The notes under the pieces: generated by a model | Database searches by the model: none | What the model was told of the DNA's origin: nothing | The model's input: the letters and a program-made list of their open reading frames with translations, nothing else | Position numbers and translations under genes: made by a program | Shown: positions 1-11,086 of the stretch, one piece after another | Position numbering within the stretch: position 1 is the first letter of the stretch | Layout: each line of letters begins with the position of its first letter | Source of the DNA: Ulota crispa | Taxonomy: Eukaryota > Streptophyta > Bryopsida > Orthotrichales > Orthotrichaceae | Length of the DNA stretch: 64,000 bases | Reading direction: 5' to 3' | Assembly (NCBI GenBank): GCA_963920765.1 | Contig: OY987242.1 | Location: 31,334,002-31,398,001, forward strand

Positions 1-2069
1 CCCCCTATTTAAGACTGGTGTAATGTTAAACTAATGCTTGACACGTCTGCATGTGCAAAGGTACGCATTTTTCCTCTCATTAGCTCTATTAATCAAGTGC
101 CCTCTGCGTGCTACTAGGTCGGTACAACTTGACAACATTATTGCATTGGTTAGGTGTTTACTGCAACTGAAAATGCTAAAACCAAGTAATTTAACTTCAT
201 TGTGAAACTAAATGTGTTGCAGTCAGCGTTCCCAAATCTGACCAGCTTTAGCAGCTCTTGTACTGATTACTTTGTTAGCTAGCTACTGTATTGTTTTCAA
301 CTTGAGCTAATTATGAAAAATCACATCAGGACGTTTATAGTATCTTCTTGAAGATTGCCTGCTCCTTGACTCAAATCTTTCTCTCTAAAATTTTAGTCTT
401 GGTCTCCCACGGCCACAGGGTGTGAATTAATTAAAAGTTTCAAACATGATTTGGGGGGATTGCTTGTACCAAATGCCCTTATTAGGAACATGTGAAGGGG
501 GAAGCCGGGTACGCTGAATTTGGAATGTAGCACATGTAGCTAGCCCGTTAAGAGTGACAACCTGGGGGCTCTTTAGGTGCCTTCGAGGGTCATCCTAGCC
601 GCCTTGATGGGAACATGGGCAGATGGGAACTCGGCTAGATGGGAACATGGGCAGACCCTGTACAGACACATTTATGGTGCCAGGGCCAAAGGCACAGGAC
701 TCTATTGCATGGCTGGCATGGCTGTCCTCGTATCTCTATGATGATGATTGCCTCTCGTTCCCCACGATCTAGCTTGTTATATATACACCCATGTCCTCCC
801 CCCGTTCTCTTACCACTCTCCCTCCCCACCCCCACCTCGTCCAGTCCATTTCATGCCCTCCAGAACTGGTTACTTGCCTTTTCAAATTCTAGTACCAATG
901 GTCCTAACCCCATGAGCTTTTCGGAGCCACGACTCTTGCTAGTCTCACACTAGGATACACTTTGCAGTCTAATCTCAATTCAAGAGTCTGCTTCCATGTG
1001 TTTGCTCTGAGTCTGCTTGACAACTGCTGTATCAAAATATTGTTGCAAACTAAGAAAGATTGTTGAAACTCTGATAGTATTATGCTTGCTGAGACTCACT
1101 TAGGATGCAGGTTCTTGACTTTGCAAGGCCTTTGTATGAAGCTTTGAACTGCGTCTGCTTGAGGACTGTTTTGTGAAAAGACTATTGCACAGTAAGAAAA
1201 AAGTTTTGAAAATCTGATAAGTATCAAACTTGGAATGATTCAGGATGCAGGTCCTCGACTTTATTGGAATGCCGGTACTCAACTTTGCAAGGCTTTTTTC
1301 TGAAGCTTTAATCTGCGTTTTGTTGGCTTGTTTGAGAAAAAGGTATGCCAGCATTAGTCTTTTATTGCAGGTTTGAGAGCTCCTTCAAAGTGAGGCTCCA
1401 GCCTCTCATGGCCATCACGTTACCCAGATGCCTTTCTGGGGAATTTCTCTCAACGGGCCGATGTCTAGATCATCAAGATTTGCTATTACTGACCTGATAT
1501 TGTAACCTTTCCTACAAAGATTGTTTCAACAAGAGGGTGACTGTGTTTGGTGTTGTGCAACAGAGACGTAGTTTATGAACTTCACCTCTATTTCTCAAGT
1601 GGAAAGTTCTCACTGGTGCATATATTTGGGTATGGGGGGTGGTTTGCACGTCTAGATTTGCAGAAAAGCATCAGGGGTGAAGTTCGACAATAGGAGTTTT
1701 TTTGATGTTCTCTACAGAGACACAAGGGTACCCATGGAACACAAAACAGCTGCAGCAAATGGTGAAGCGAAGTGGGAGATCAACCCCTTTTTTTTAGCAG
1801 TGGCATTGCGAATGTCCATCACGATCTGTCAACATTTCATGTTATGTTGACGGGTCGTGATGGGCACTCTCAATGTCCCCATGCTCGGAGTACCGACCAC
1901 CCTTCTCTCGACCGGATGGATTTTCAGTCCTGCTTTCCTTTCAGGCTCCACAATTTTGCAGGTAAAGCAACTGTGTTCACAAATAAAGAAAAAAAAGCTG
2001 ATTTTATATGTCAGAGACATCGTCATGTATTGGTTATTCTAGCTTGATCATGTGCCCAGAAACGAGCTG
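1..2069. other. Gene-free left edge, somewhat less AT-rich
   Basis: No coding region could be supported. The stretch is less AT-rich than the next 55 kb and holds several pyrimidine-rich tracts ending in CAG (for example near 1365) that could be intron acceptors, so it might be intron or UTR of a gene to the left. The longest open frame, about 104 codons at 639-953 on +, has no recognisable domain and is probably chance. Apart from the decayed duplication at 1008-1300 I see no repeat structure. Confidence 0.35.
1008..1300. repeat. Decayed tandem duplication, period about 141 bp
   Basis: GTCTGCTTGA recurs about 141 bp apart (near 1009 and 1150), and both copies continue through similar text: a CTGATA segment, then GATGCAGGT followed by CGACTTT or TGACTTT, then a CTTTGCAAGG segment. 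A third partial copy of the GCAGG...CTTTGCAAGGC part follows to about 1300. The copies differ by many substitutions and small indels, so the duplication is old. Confidence 0.5.
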
Positions 2070-2567
2070 TTTACTGTTATCTAATATCTCCCTGTCACTT
2101 TGCAAAGCTTTCTGGAGCATTCCGGTTCATTTTGTTAGAGACCATTTACTATAGAGCAATAGAGAGCGTTTCCTTGTGAGAGTGAAAGCACTAGAGAGTA
2201 GCGTTATAAAATGTAATTAAATCTAGCAAATCTTTTACCAAACTTCTTTTTTTAACATGAGAATATCACAGTTTTGAATTTGTATGTTTAGCGCATTTCA
2301 CAGTGTTTATACATGATGCTCGTTGTTTTCTAATCTCTTTCTATCACTTTGCAAAGCTTTCTGGAGCATCAGAGATTATTTTGTACGAGAGCATTTACTA
2401 GAGAGCATAAAGGACCATTAGAGAGCATTTGCGTGAGAGGATGAGAGCATTAGAGAGTCTTCTTTCAAAAAAATGTAGCTAAATCTAGCAAAGCTTCTAC
2501 CGAGCTTCTTTTTTTAACATGAGAATACTACAGTTTTGAATTTGTATGTTTAGTGCATTTCGTACTG
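2070..2567. repeat. Two-copy tandem repeat, period 249 bp
   Basis: The block around CACTTTGCAAAGCTTTCTGG occurs at 2096 and again at 2345. Both copies continue through AGAGAGCATT-like runs, an AAATCTAGCAAA segment and a TTTTTTTAACATGAGAATA segment to GAATTTGTATGTTTAG. Inside each unit the short motif (T/A)AGAGAGC(A/G)TT is itself repeated several times. No coding potential is visible. Confidence 0.8.
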
Positions 2568-2719
2568 TATGCATTTATTTAACATCAGCTTGAATTAGCA
2601 TCAAAGAATCTCTACTGGGTGGTGTATTTTGTATCTAGTGAAAACATGAACTGGATTAGAGCCTTTCACTGTGCTTCACAATTCTTTGGAATTATTAACC
2701 TTCTCTTGTTCCAGAATCT

Positions 2720-2787
2720 ATCACGTTTCCAGAAAACAAGTTCATTATTGGAAATCACGTTTCCAGAAAACAAGTTCATTACTGGAA
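2720..2787. repeat. Direct duplication of a 34-bp unit
   Basis: A 34-bp unit beginning ATCACGTTTCCAGAAAACAA occurs twice head to tail (2720-2753 and 2754-2787) with almost no differences. It is therefore a recent slippage or duplication event compared with the decayed 249-bp repeat upstream. Confidence 0.9.
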
Positions 2788-4657
2788 ACAGAACACTTGA
2801 TGTATCTGTTTTAAGTTAGTGGAAATTTGTGATAAACAGGGTCTGAGACCTCATTTTCTAAATTTTCATGAGGTGGATTAGGATGTGCTTACAACATATG
2901 CGTCTTGTCACATTCATGGCCACAAGGCGCAAGGCAGTTGGAAGAAGTGATAAACGTGTCATAACTTTTTTGTCCATCACTTTGGGCGGGTGTTGTACTT
3001 TGCAAGGGAGTTGTAGATCTTGGAAATTGATGGTCTTGGAAGGGCATCATTCCATGCTGCATCCGTGATTGGGAGGATGCATTGGTGATGAAGAGGAATG
3101 GTCGACGATAATAAATTCTCCGAAAAATTCTTTCAATCAATGTTTATGGAAGCAATTTTAGTATTAAGTGTGTTGGTGAATGCAATCATATGTGAGGGCT
3201 ATTGCACTAACCCTCCACATGGAAGTGCCAAGTGCAAAAATCAATATGAATAGTTTTAACTTGGGAATCCTAAATCGAGAGCTGGGATCCATGAGCCGTG
3301 AGCCTAGATTTTTTGTCAAAATATTTTATTTCACCTATACATGGGTACATGAAATCGGGCATGAAACCTTATAGTTTTGCATAATAAACATTCATCTCTT
3401 AAAAAACTTGTTATTTTTTAAGTATTTCCATTGATTTTGAGTTCAAAATTGATTCTTGCTCACAAAGTCTTAGCACATCGTTTTAAGCTCACAAAATAAC
3501 CTTGTCCACCCACAATTGGTCCTGCCATTACAAAACCCTCCCCACCCCCTCACATGGAAGGAGACCCTAAGAAGCTAATGCTATAACTAGCTTGCCACTT
3601 TGTTGCTCCACATGTTATGTAGTATATATTTGGAAAATGGTATAATGTACATATTTGGAAAATTGGAAAATGGTAGAATGTCATAACCCTGTCTTCCACT
3701 CACTTTGCAAAGGAGTCATAGATCTGCAAGACTCAGTGGTTTGATCTAGTTAGAGGGTTATGCCATAACCGGCTTGCTGCTCCACATGTCATGTACCACG
3801 TAGGGTAGAAGCACCTAAATCAGACACAATTCGTTTACGGACACCTATAAATGAGCCCGTTTATGATCCATTGGCTACCCAAATCAGACATGCAAGTCAA
3901 CTAAAGTTGTCCACCATAATTGAGTATTGAAACACAAATTGTATAAGTGGCAGCATGTGGTTGGATCTTTTTGATGTCACATTTGCATTTCAATACAAGC
4001 AATTCAATGAGGGTCTAGTGTTCACAATAGGTGTTTCTAGGGAATTACCTTCAACAATTTGTAGTTTATTCATACGATCTCAGAAAATTCCAGAAACAAA
4101 TTTTCAACACTCTTTATTGATTTCCTATCCCTTTTACATTCTCAAAATCTCCATACATACTCTCAGTGAATTGATGTAACAAAAGTGTCCGATTAAGGTG
4201 CTCCTACCTTACTTTCCTTTGTATTTTGTCAAGGAAAGATGTGAATAGTGTAGTTTTTTTTATGACCCAGCAAAAGGTTGGTAAGTTTACTTTGAATGTG
4301 CCATACTATTGCAAGCAATAACTTCGATGTCTTCATTTGGTGAAAACTCTGGCAAATGGGCTCTAAAAAAAGGGAGAGATTTCCAAATGAGGTGGGGGGA
4401 TAGTTGGAGTGCGGGAATGTTTGCCATATTCAACGGATGAGCAGTTGGGTTTCAAATGGGGGACAATATCTTACAAATTTCAGAGATTTGCATTAGCTGC
4501 AATATTCCTCCTGAAAGTGATAGACTCGGACAAAAGGACCTTGGCAATGAAAGACCATGCATCATCCAGGATACTCTGCATGTAGAAAATGCAATTTTTC
4601 ATTTCCTGCAGTGATCCCAACTAAGGTGGAACTGTGGAAGCACCCATACCCGACAAC
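2788..4657. other. Gene-free stretch with one small MITE
   Basis: No gene is supported. The only structure recognised is the small W-family MITE at about 3263-3510. Frames up to about 83 codons exist but show no domain or consistent coding signal. Confidence 0.4.
3263..3510 (+). mobile_element. W-family MITE, Mutator-like ends
   Basis: The left end carries CATGAGCCGTGAGCCTAGA; the right end carries CATTGATTTTGAGTTCAAAA then GCTCACAAAATAA. The same two ends, in opposite orientation and similar spacing, define a second copy at about 12887-13150, and the middles also align. The GTGAGCC/ATGAGC-rich ends resemble the termini of the 6.9-kb element at 48049-54988, so this is plausibly a short non-autonomous relative. 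A target-site duplication was not found. Confidence 0.55.
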
Positions 4658-5111
4658 TTAACCCTTAACTCTTGAAGGGCCCTTGGGCTCTGGAGATACG
4701 GTACCAAATACGTTTGTAACCAATATTCAGGATTTTGAATCAGTTGGAAATTAAGTGTTTCAATCATATATATTGAAGGGTTGTATGATGGTGGGTGCAT
4801 AATTTTTTTTGAAAACCCTCAAAGCAGCTCAAATATGTTTGTACATATGACCATACATACCGCCGCAAAGGGCTTTCGGGTCATTCAAGGGTTAAACAAC
4901 CTTAGGGTATAGTATATAGGCTCACGTATAATTGTCATTTGCTACTAGTAAGAAATAATAACTTGGGATCTTAAGTAGCTCACTAGAACCGTATTGATCT
5001 ATTCTCCAACTTCTTTTTTGGTCTCAAATGTAATAAAGGTGTGGATCCATTCCAAATACAAGAAAAACATCCCATATTGTATTGGTTGCAAAGGGTCTTT
5101 CGGTCAATTAA
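4658..5111 (+). mobile_element. TTAA MITE family B, copy 1, interrupted by family A
   Basis: Family B is about 230 bp and is defined by the intact copy at 60694-60928. Here the first seven bases (TTAACCC) are followed by a complete family-A element and then the rest of B, starting ACAACC. B carries a second TTAA eight bases from its left end, and A sits exactly in that TTAA. The body, including AAAGGTGTGGATCCATTCCA, aligns with copy 2. The right end is at the TTAA at 5108-5111, shared with the next element (family C); its right TIR has diverged. No coding capacity. Confidence 0.8.
4665..4895 (+). mobile_element. TTAA MITE family A, copy 1 (231 bp)
   Basis: Bounded by TTAA at 4665-4668 and 4892-4895. 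It starts TTAACTCTTGAAGGGCCC and ends in AAGGGTTAA. It is the same length as copy 2 (8965-9195) and matches it throughout, for example GAAGGGTTGTATGATGGTGG. It lies inside family B and is flanked by B sequence on both sides. Non-coding. The TTAA-CCC terminal structure is that of piggyBac-type elements; the assignment rests on structure only. Confidence 0.85.
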
Positions 5112-5759
5112 CCCCAAAACAACCTGGAATTTCCTAAGCTTTTAGGAATTTGCTCTAAGTTGAACAAAAACTAGCATTTTGATAAGCTATATAGAATCTT
5201 TTTGAATTGTAATTGTATAAAATCAAACTATACATGTTAAAGATCACATTAGAAAAGAAAACACAACAATATCTCTTATGGATTGAAAGATTATAATGTT
5301 TGATCATGGGGTGTTAAAATTGTAAAAGTGATTTGAAGTTTTTAAATCTTCATTTCACATGTCAAATTGAAAAATTTGGTCACCAAAAAAATATGAGGTT
5401 AAAGAGCCTAACATAGATAACCCCAATCAATTTGTGGCTTCTCAAAATCAACTCTACAATTTTTTTAAATGAATTTCTAATGTCATTTTTTCTCAAAGAT
5501 CTAGTGTACTTGAGGCTCATTCCCAAGAGCCGTCAACACTACATGAAGTCAAGCTTGCAATGAACACCCATGCACAAAATATTGAATAGAAAAATCATAA
5601 TCAATCATTTGCAAAATCAAATTGTTGAAGCTAAAACTAAACTTCAAAAAGAAATTTTCAAAAAAATAAACTATTAAAAATAGTAATTTGGTAAGGTTTT
5701 ATTGAATTTCAAAAATTGATTGAGGACACATTTTGTCCTCAATGTCATTTTGGGGTTAA
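5108..5759 (+). mobile_element. TTAA MITE family C, copy 1 (652 bp)
   Basis: Starts TTAACCCCAAAACAACC and ends CATTTTGGGGTTAA, giving a perfect 12-bp TIR including TTAA. The body aligns with the split copy at 27452-41459 and with an inverted copy at 17345-17987 (shared GAAAGATTATAATGTTTGA). This copy acts as the empty-site reference for the retrotransposon insertion at 27984. Non-coding. Confidence 0.85.
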
Positions 5760-6514
5760 GGGTTATGCAATTCTACGACAAACTATAAAGAGTTCAAGGC
5801 AACAAATTTCCTGAGTAGGAAGATAAGAAATATTGGGATTGCAAGTTTTTTCATAACATTATTTGTAAAATTGAAATTATTGTGAATTTTGGGAGTTAAA
5901 AAGTGCTTCAAACCCATTGTCAACCTCTAGACTCATGCAATTCTGATAATTGCCAAACTACTTTCACTCATTGCTTCCTACTTCACTTTGAGTATGGCAT
6001 GATTTAAGTGGTCCCAACTCCCAAGTCCCAACCTTGGAAAGGATAGAAGAATGCATTCCAAATCACCTATTATTGCTAAAATTGGAAATAGCACACCCTA
6101 TTGGTTGGATGTGGGATGTTGTTGGCTATGAGTACTTCCACAGTTCCACCTTATGGTAGATCCAAACAAAAAAATCAGCATTGCTAGATGAAACGTTCAA
6201 GGAGAACATGCATTAAGTGTATTGTCAACAGATTAAAATTGTAAAAAATCGTTGGAAACATAAAGTACTGTAAGCAAAAACCAATGAGGTTACTCCACAA
6301 AAATTAGTTGTAATGTGTTACAGTATAAACATAGAAAACATCCAATACATTCCAATGAAAAACCAATTGAGAATGAAAAATTCCTGATTTTAGCCGAGGA
6401 GAAATTGTATTTAGTGTATTGTTGGTGAAAAATCATCACTATACTGTTCGCCAATTGAAATTGCAAAAAAGAAGGTTGAAATTTAAAACCATGGGATCAA
6501 AATTTGACTTGATT
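5760..6514. other. Unassigned AT-rich DNA
   Basis: I see no gene, tandem repeat or terminal inverted repeat here. Frames are short and riddled with stops. It may be an eroded member of one of the neighbouring families. Confidence 0.4.
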
Positions 6515-7437
6515 TTAACCCCTAAAGGACCATTATCCATTTGGGGGACAAATGGGATTTTGGGCAGGTACCTATGGCCTCAATTTTTGTCCTGATTTTT
6601 TGAACCTTTTTTGAAAATAGGAAAACACATTAGCTTTTGGGGAATATAATTTTTATTCCAATCAATATCAAGAAGCAAAAGTTATGCCCAAATAAGCAAA
6701 ATTTTGGGGGTCCAGGTAGCAAAATTTTTTTTACAAAAACTTGATTTTAAATTATTATTTTTCCCTTGTAGATTATATCTTTGTTTACATCTGAAGCTTT
6801 GATTCATTCCATTGGACTAGTTATGAGAAAATTATGGACAATCTTGTTTTTTGGGCAATTCAAGCATCCTCTTGAAAAAATAACTTGTACACTTCATTTT
6901 GGAATGGAAGCTTAACATTTTTTTAAATAAAATTGTTGGATAGGGTGAAGTTTTCTTTCTATAACAACCTCACCATTGGGATTATTGAGTTTCAATTCCA
7001 TTGCAAGGTCATTAGCAATTTAAGTTTTTGTTCAATCTCATACCTTCTTCTACCTAATGTTTTTTTAAAGAATGAAAATTAAGTATTTTTTGTTTTGGTT
7101 TTTTTCCAAAAATTCTCAACTCAATTCCCCAACATAAAAAAATAAACCTCAATTCTCTGGTGCAAAAAATTTAAGTTAAAAAAGTTTAAAGTCAAATAAT
7201 CTAGTTGTGCAAGGTGCAAAAAAATTTGATTTTTATACTTTAAACGCAAATATCTTGCAATTTGTGCTAGTCAAGCTTTTAAGTTTTGAATGACACATTC
7301 TTATACAAGTCTGGTAGAAGATCCTATAGTCAATTATGCAAAAAGACCAATTTTCAAACTTTTTTACTCTTTGCCATAAAAGTGGCAGTTCTGAGTGTCT
7401 TTTGACAAAATAAAGGCCACGGTCCTTTAGGGGTTAA
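6515..7437 (+). mobile_element. TTAA MITE family D, copy 1 (923 bp)
   Basis: Starts TTAACCCCTAAAGGACCAT and ends GGTCCTTTAGGGGTTAA, a near-perfect TIR of about 17 bp including TTAA. Two further copies in the window align end to end: 14264-15195 (inverted) and 52250-53132. Shared internal landmarks are GACAAATGGGATTTTGGGCA near the left end and TTTGACAAAATAAAGGCC near the right. No open frame with coding character, so non-autonomous. Confidence 0.9.
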
Positions 7438-8964
7438 ATAAATAACTAATCATTGTATATTATAGTACAATTATACTAAAAATATAAAAAATATCTATAT
7501 AGTGGGTATTTGTAAAAAACCAGTTGACAGTGAGAAATGCCAGATTTTAAACAGAGAAGCTAATTCTTTTTCCCAAGCATTGAATATAACATTCATATTT
7601 CTTGAAGCTACAAATGCCAGAGTTGGTAGAAGTTTTGCTACAATTACCCATTTATGTTGAACACTTTGAAATTATCACTTTAGAGAGTGAAAATACCTTC
7701 ATGAGGATTTTCATGCACTTTACTTGGAATGTACATAACTTGCAAATATTGGGCTAGTCACTGTGGGTACTTGTTAGAGTGTTGCTACACTAGTGTGCCA
7801 AGTGCTCACACATTTTAATACTATTTCCAGAAGCTGCATAAGTCAAAATTGCATGTTGTCCTCATGAAATTGCAAGAAAGGCATCATGAGAAGTAACATT
7901 TTTTTTGTAAATCTTCTCATAATTTGGGTTACCCAAAATTTTAAGTGCATTTTGTGAGGTATTTTTTTGCCTTCTATGATGGACCACATCTCCATGATTA
8001 CTTTAAATGAAAATTGAATGAAAAAAAACTTTTTCCATCCTACAAAATGTTTTTTTTTTTGTCATCCATCAAACTAAAAATTAGGCATTGGGGTTTAAGG
8101 GTTCACCTTTTCTCGGCCAAATTGTTTTGATCTTTGCATTTTTTTGTGCATTTCTTTTTGTTCAAATATGGATTATTCTCCTTTTTCTTTGTATAAAATT
8201 GGTGGTAAATTTTTTTTAGGGACCCACACATTGCCTTAGATGAATGATAAAGAATTTGGACAAACATCACTCTAAAGCATTGTTTTCTTCATTAGGGATA
8301 AATTTTTGGGACACTTTAAGCTTAACTCAAATTCATTGTGTCTCATCAAAGTCAACACAGTCTCTTCATATGTTATATTGTTTCATAGCCTGCTAAATTT
8401 GCCGATATTGACCGCCTCAATTGAGTTTTGAGGTCAGCCTAGTTGCAAAAAAAAAATATGCAAAAAAAAACAACCGGCGATAAGCATAACTTTCATACAA
8501 AGTTCCAGATTTCCTAAAAGTATATAGTGACAGAACTTTATTTTTATATATTAGCGGATTTTGCCGGCTCTTTCACTTGCTGTTTTTTCTCTCTTTTTGC
8601 TACTTTTCACCCTCCCTTTTCCCTCTCCCATTTCCTCTCCCTCTTCCTCCTCCCTATAAAGTACAAATAGACATATGATGCATTATGATATAGATAGATA
8701 GATGTTAACAACTTGACATTTGGAACAAAAACTAGTCTATGACATTGCATCCATCTTCATGCATTGTTATTTTGACCATCCTTAATCTATAAGGACCAGA
8801 GTATGGTAAAAGTGGAGGTTATCCCACTTTTGTGTGGATGAGCTCTCAAACGCGGTATATGTATTTATTGTTACACGAATTATATCTAAAAATCCTATGG
8901 AGCTCGCAAAGTAATGTTTTATACCTCATGCTTTCATCACACTTAGATCACCCTTGCAGTGGGA
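7438..8964. other. Gene-free stretch with a polypyrimidine tract
   Basis: No gene is supported. It holds family-T copy 1 (about 7745-8098), a pure pyrimidine tract of roughly 50 nt with CCCTC/TTCC units around 8607-8657, and a short (TAGA)n microsatellite near 8690-8704. TATAAAG directly follows the pyrimidine tract, but no open frame follows it. Confidence 0.45.
7745..8098 (+). repeat. Repeat family T, copy 1
   Basis: Aligns with about 9840-10329. Both contain a CTAGTGTG(C/G)CAAGT segment, then CC(A)GAAGCTGCA or CAAAAGCTGCA with AAGTCAA, then AATTTGGGTTACC, then TTTTTTGCCTTC(C/T)ATGATG. The right end reads GGCATTGGGGTTTAA here and GGCATTTCAAGGTTAA in copy 2, which suggests that T is another TTAA-ended family whose terminus has decayed here. 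The left boundary is uncertain. Confidence 0.6.
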
Positions 8965-9195
8965 TTAACCCCTGAAGGGCCCTTGGGCTCTGGAGCTAGG
9001 GTACCAAATACATTCGCAATCAATATTTAAAAGTTCGAATCAATTAGAAATTAAGTGTTACAATCATACATATTGAAGGGTTGTATGATGGTGGGTGCAA
9101 AAATAATTGGGAAAGCCCTCAAAGCAGCTCAAAAACATTTATACATATGATCATACATACGGTCGCAAAGGGCTTTTGTGACGTTTAGGGGTTAA
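8965..9195 (+). mobile_element. TTAA MITE family A, copy 2 (231 bp)
   Basis: TTAACCCCTGAAGGGCCCTT at the left end and GACGTTTAGGGGTTAA at the right. The TTAA copies are at 8965-8968 and 9192-9195. Same length as copy 1 and collinear with it. Non-coding. Confidence 0.88.
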
Positions 9196-9338
9196 GCGGC
9201 CAGGATTGGAAGCAAGGAATGAGAGCGCCGGATATATTTCATAGGGTTTTCAAGCTTTAGCATTGGGAAGTATCTATAAGTAAGGCTAAACAGGGTGGTG
9301 TGACATTACTTTGCCTTGAGAGGGAGAGAAGCATTGAA

Positions 9339-9682
9339 CATAGGGGGCTTCAAATATAAAATCAAGTGTATGAGTTTCTCACCTCATAGGGTTCCATCTC
9401 ACTAGTGAATTATATTTTGTTCACTTGCATTCCCAAAGTCTAAGATACCCGTGAGTTTGCAGTCAACCTCAAATAGAGTTTTGTGCACAAGTCAGGGTTT
9501 GAGCATTTGAGACACTCATGTGGATGAGCCATGCAAAGGTGAATTTTTGGAGTTCACTCCTAACGTGAATCACATTAGGAGTGAATTCCAGAGGTGAGTC
9601 ACCTTGTTGTTCACTAGTGAATTCATTGAGGTGAATTGCGACTTGAGTCACCTGAAAAACTTGATGTTTGAAGCCCCCTATG
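9339..9682. mobile_element. MITE with CATAGGGGGCTTCAAA termini (344 bp)
   Basis: The left end reads CATAGGGGGCTTCAAATAT and the right end is its inverse, TGTTTGAAGCCCCCTATG. Inner parts of the arms share ATCAAGT and TCACCT segments more loosely. The centre holds a second palindrome around 9550-9590 built from GAGTTCACTCCTAA and TTAGGAGTGAATTCC. No target-site duplication is evident and the superfamily is unknown. Open frames on both strands are by-products of the palindromes. Confidence 0.65.
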
Positions 9683-9839
9683 ATCGTCCATATACAATTC
9701 AATGTGCTGACACCCTTGCCCCTAAATACAACTTTTCATGTGGGTTCCTAGTGTCCCTACTTTGGTCACTTCCACAAATTTTTGGATACTTACTCTTTGG
9801 GTACACCCCTATCCCACTTTTGCTAAATTGTAAGAGCCT

Positions 9840-10329
9840 TATATAGGGCTAGCTATGGTGATCTGCAGCACTACAAGAAAACCATGGTCAAATCTAAAAA
9901 AAGTTGACAAAGATTGCGACCTAATCTGTAGTATATCTTAGATTATATCACAATCTTTTTCAACTTTTTGTAAATTTGGCCATGGTTTTCTTGTAGTATA
10001 GTGTCACTAGCTTACTAGTGTGGCAAGTACCTAGCAATTATAATATTGTTTCCAAAAGCTGCAAAAGTCAACATTACATGATGATCTCTTGAAAACAACA
10101 AAAAGATAGTATGGAACTTGAGACCATATTTATGAATCTTCTCACAATTTGGGTTACCTAAAAATATGAGTACGTTTGGTGAGGTTGTTTTTTGCCTTCC
10201 ATGATGCACCATGTGTTTATGATCAATTCTGGAAAAAAAAAAAGATGAAAATTTGATTTTTTTTATTGACAAAAAGTTTTTTTTAGAGTTAGAGGACAAA
10301 ATAAGTCATCTTTGGCATTTCAAGGTTAA
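9840..10329 (+). repeat. Repeat family T, copy 2, carrying a mini-CACTA insertion
   Basis: Aligns with copy 1 (7745-8098) on both sides of the CACTA-like insertion at 9869-9998. The right end is the TTAA at 10326-10329, which is also the left TTAA of family K, so T and K abut on a shared target site. The left boundary is uncertain. Confidence 0.55.
9869..9998. mobile_element. Mini-CACTA element (130 bp)
   Basis: Starts CACTACAAGAAAACCATGG and ends CCATGGTTTTCTTGTAGTA. The arms continue inward for about 45 bp each through a GTCAAAT/ATTTGGC segment and an AAGTTGA(C)AAAGATTG segment. CACTACAAGAAA is the standard terminus of plant CACTA (En/Spm) transposons, which make 3-bp duplications; flanking CAG and TAG agree at two of three bases. 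Non-autonomous. Confidence 0.85.
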
Positions 10330-11086
10330 CCACTAAACACCCCACATGACCTAAATGGTCCTCATAGGATTTCACATGCCTATATGAGGTATTGGATTTA
10401 ATTTTTTGACCTTGCTATACACTACAATTATCAAGGTATTCAAGTGGTCCATGCAAATGGAATAATGGCAATGCAAGCCAAATGTTGTACAAGTGCCTCA
10501 AGAGTTTTAATTGGGTGAAACACCATACGGAGCGCGGTGGTAAGCAATGTTTTACAAGCTACAACTAATTAATATTCATTACAAGCTTCCTTGCATGTGC
10601 TTTGTGGTAGCAGGAAATTTACTAGTTATAAGGGTTCAAGCATGTTCTAAACCCTTGTCGGGGCAACCCTCACCAGTTGTGCCGGTCATTGTTTTCCATA
10701 CAATAGCAAATTGAAGTCCTAAAATTTTACTTACAAAGAAATAAAATCTTCAATAATTTGCACGTGTGTGCATTCACATCTAATCTTGCTACCCAAAAAA
10801 AACAAGATGAATAAGGGGCTTATAGAATTTTGTAAAAATTATCAACTAGCAACTACTTGCCAAAAACAAGATTTTGCCATCACATGTTTGACCAAATGTT
10901 ATGATCTCCCATCTCCCACAATCAATTGTTCCCAAAATTTGCAAGCCGTTTGCTAAGTAGGCATTCCACTATTTTCAATGGTCACTTTTTGTGGATCATC
11001 CAATTGATTGAGATACAATGCATCAAAATTGTAGGTCTTCCAAAAGCTTAATTTTGGTGAAAATGGCTAGGGCACTCAGGGGTTAA
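10326..11086. mobile_element. TTAA element family K (761 bp)
   Basis: Left end TTAACCACTAAACACCCCA; right end, read inverted, TTAACCCCTGAGTGCCCTA. The two agree at most positions and the differences are transitions. TTAA flanks at 10326-10329 and 11083-11086 are each shared with the adjoining element (T on the left, E on the right). No second copy of the body was recognised and no coding region is present. Confidence 0.65.

Noticed and set aside
639..953. 104-codon + frame as an exon
   Set aside because: Pro/Ser-rich translation of a pyrimidine-rich patch, no domain and no supported splice structure.
8607..8700. Promoter (polypyrimidine tract followed by TATAAAG)
   Set aside because: No open frame or splice signals of note downstream; composition alone is not sufficient.
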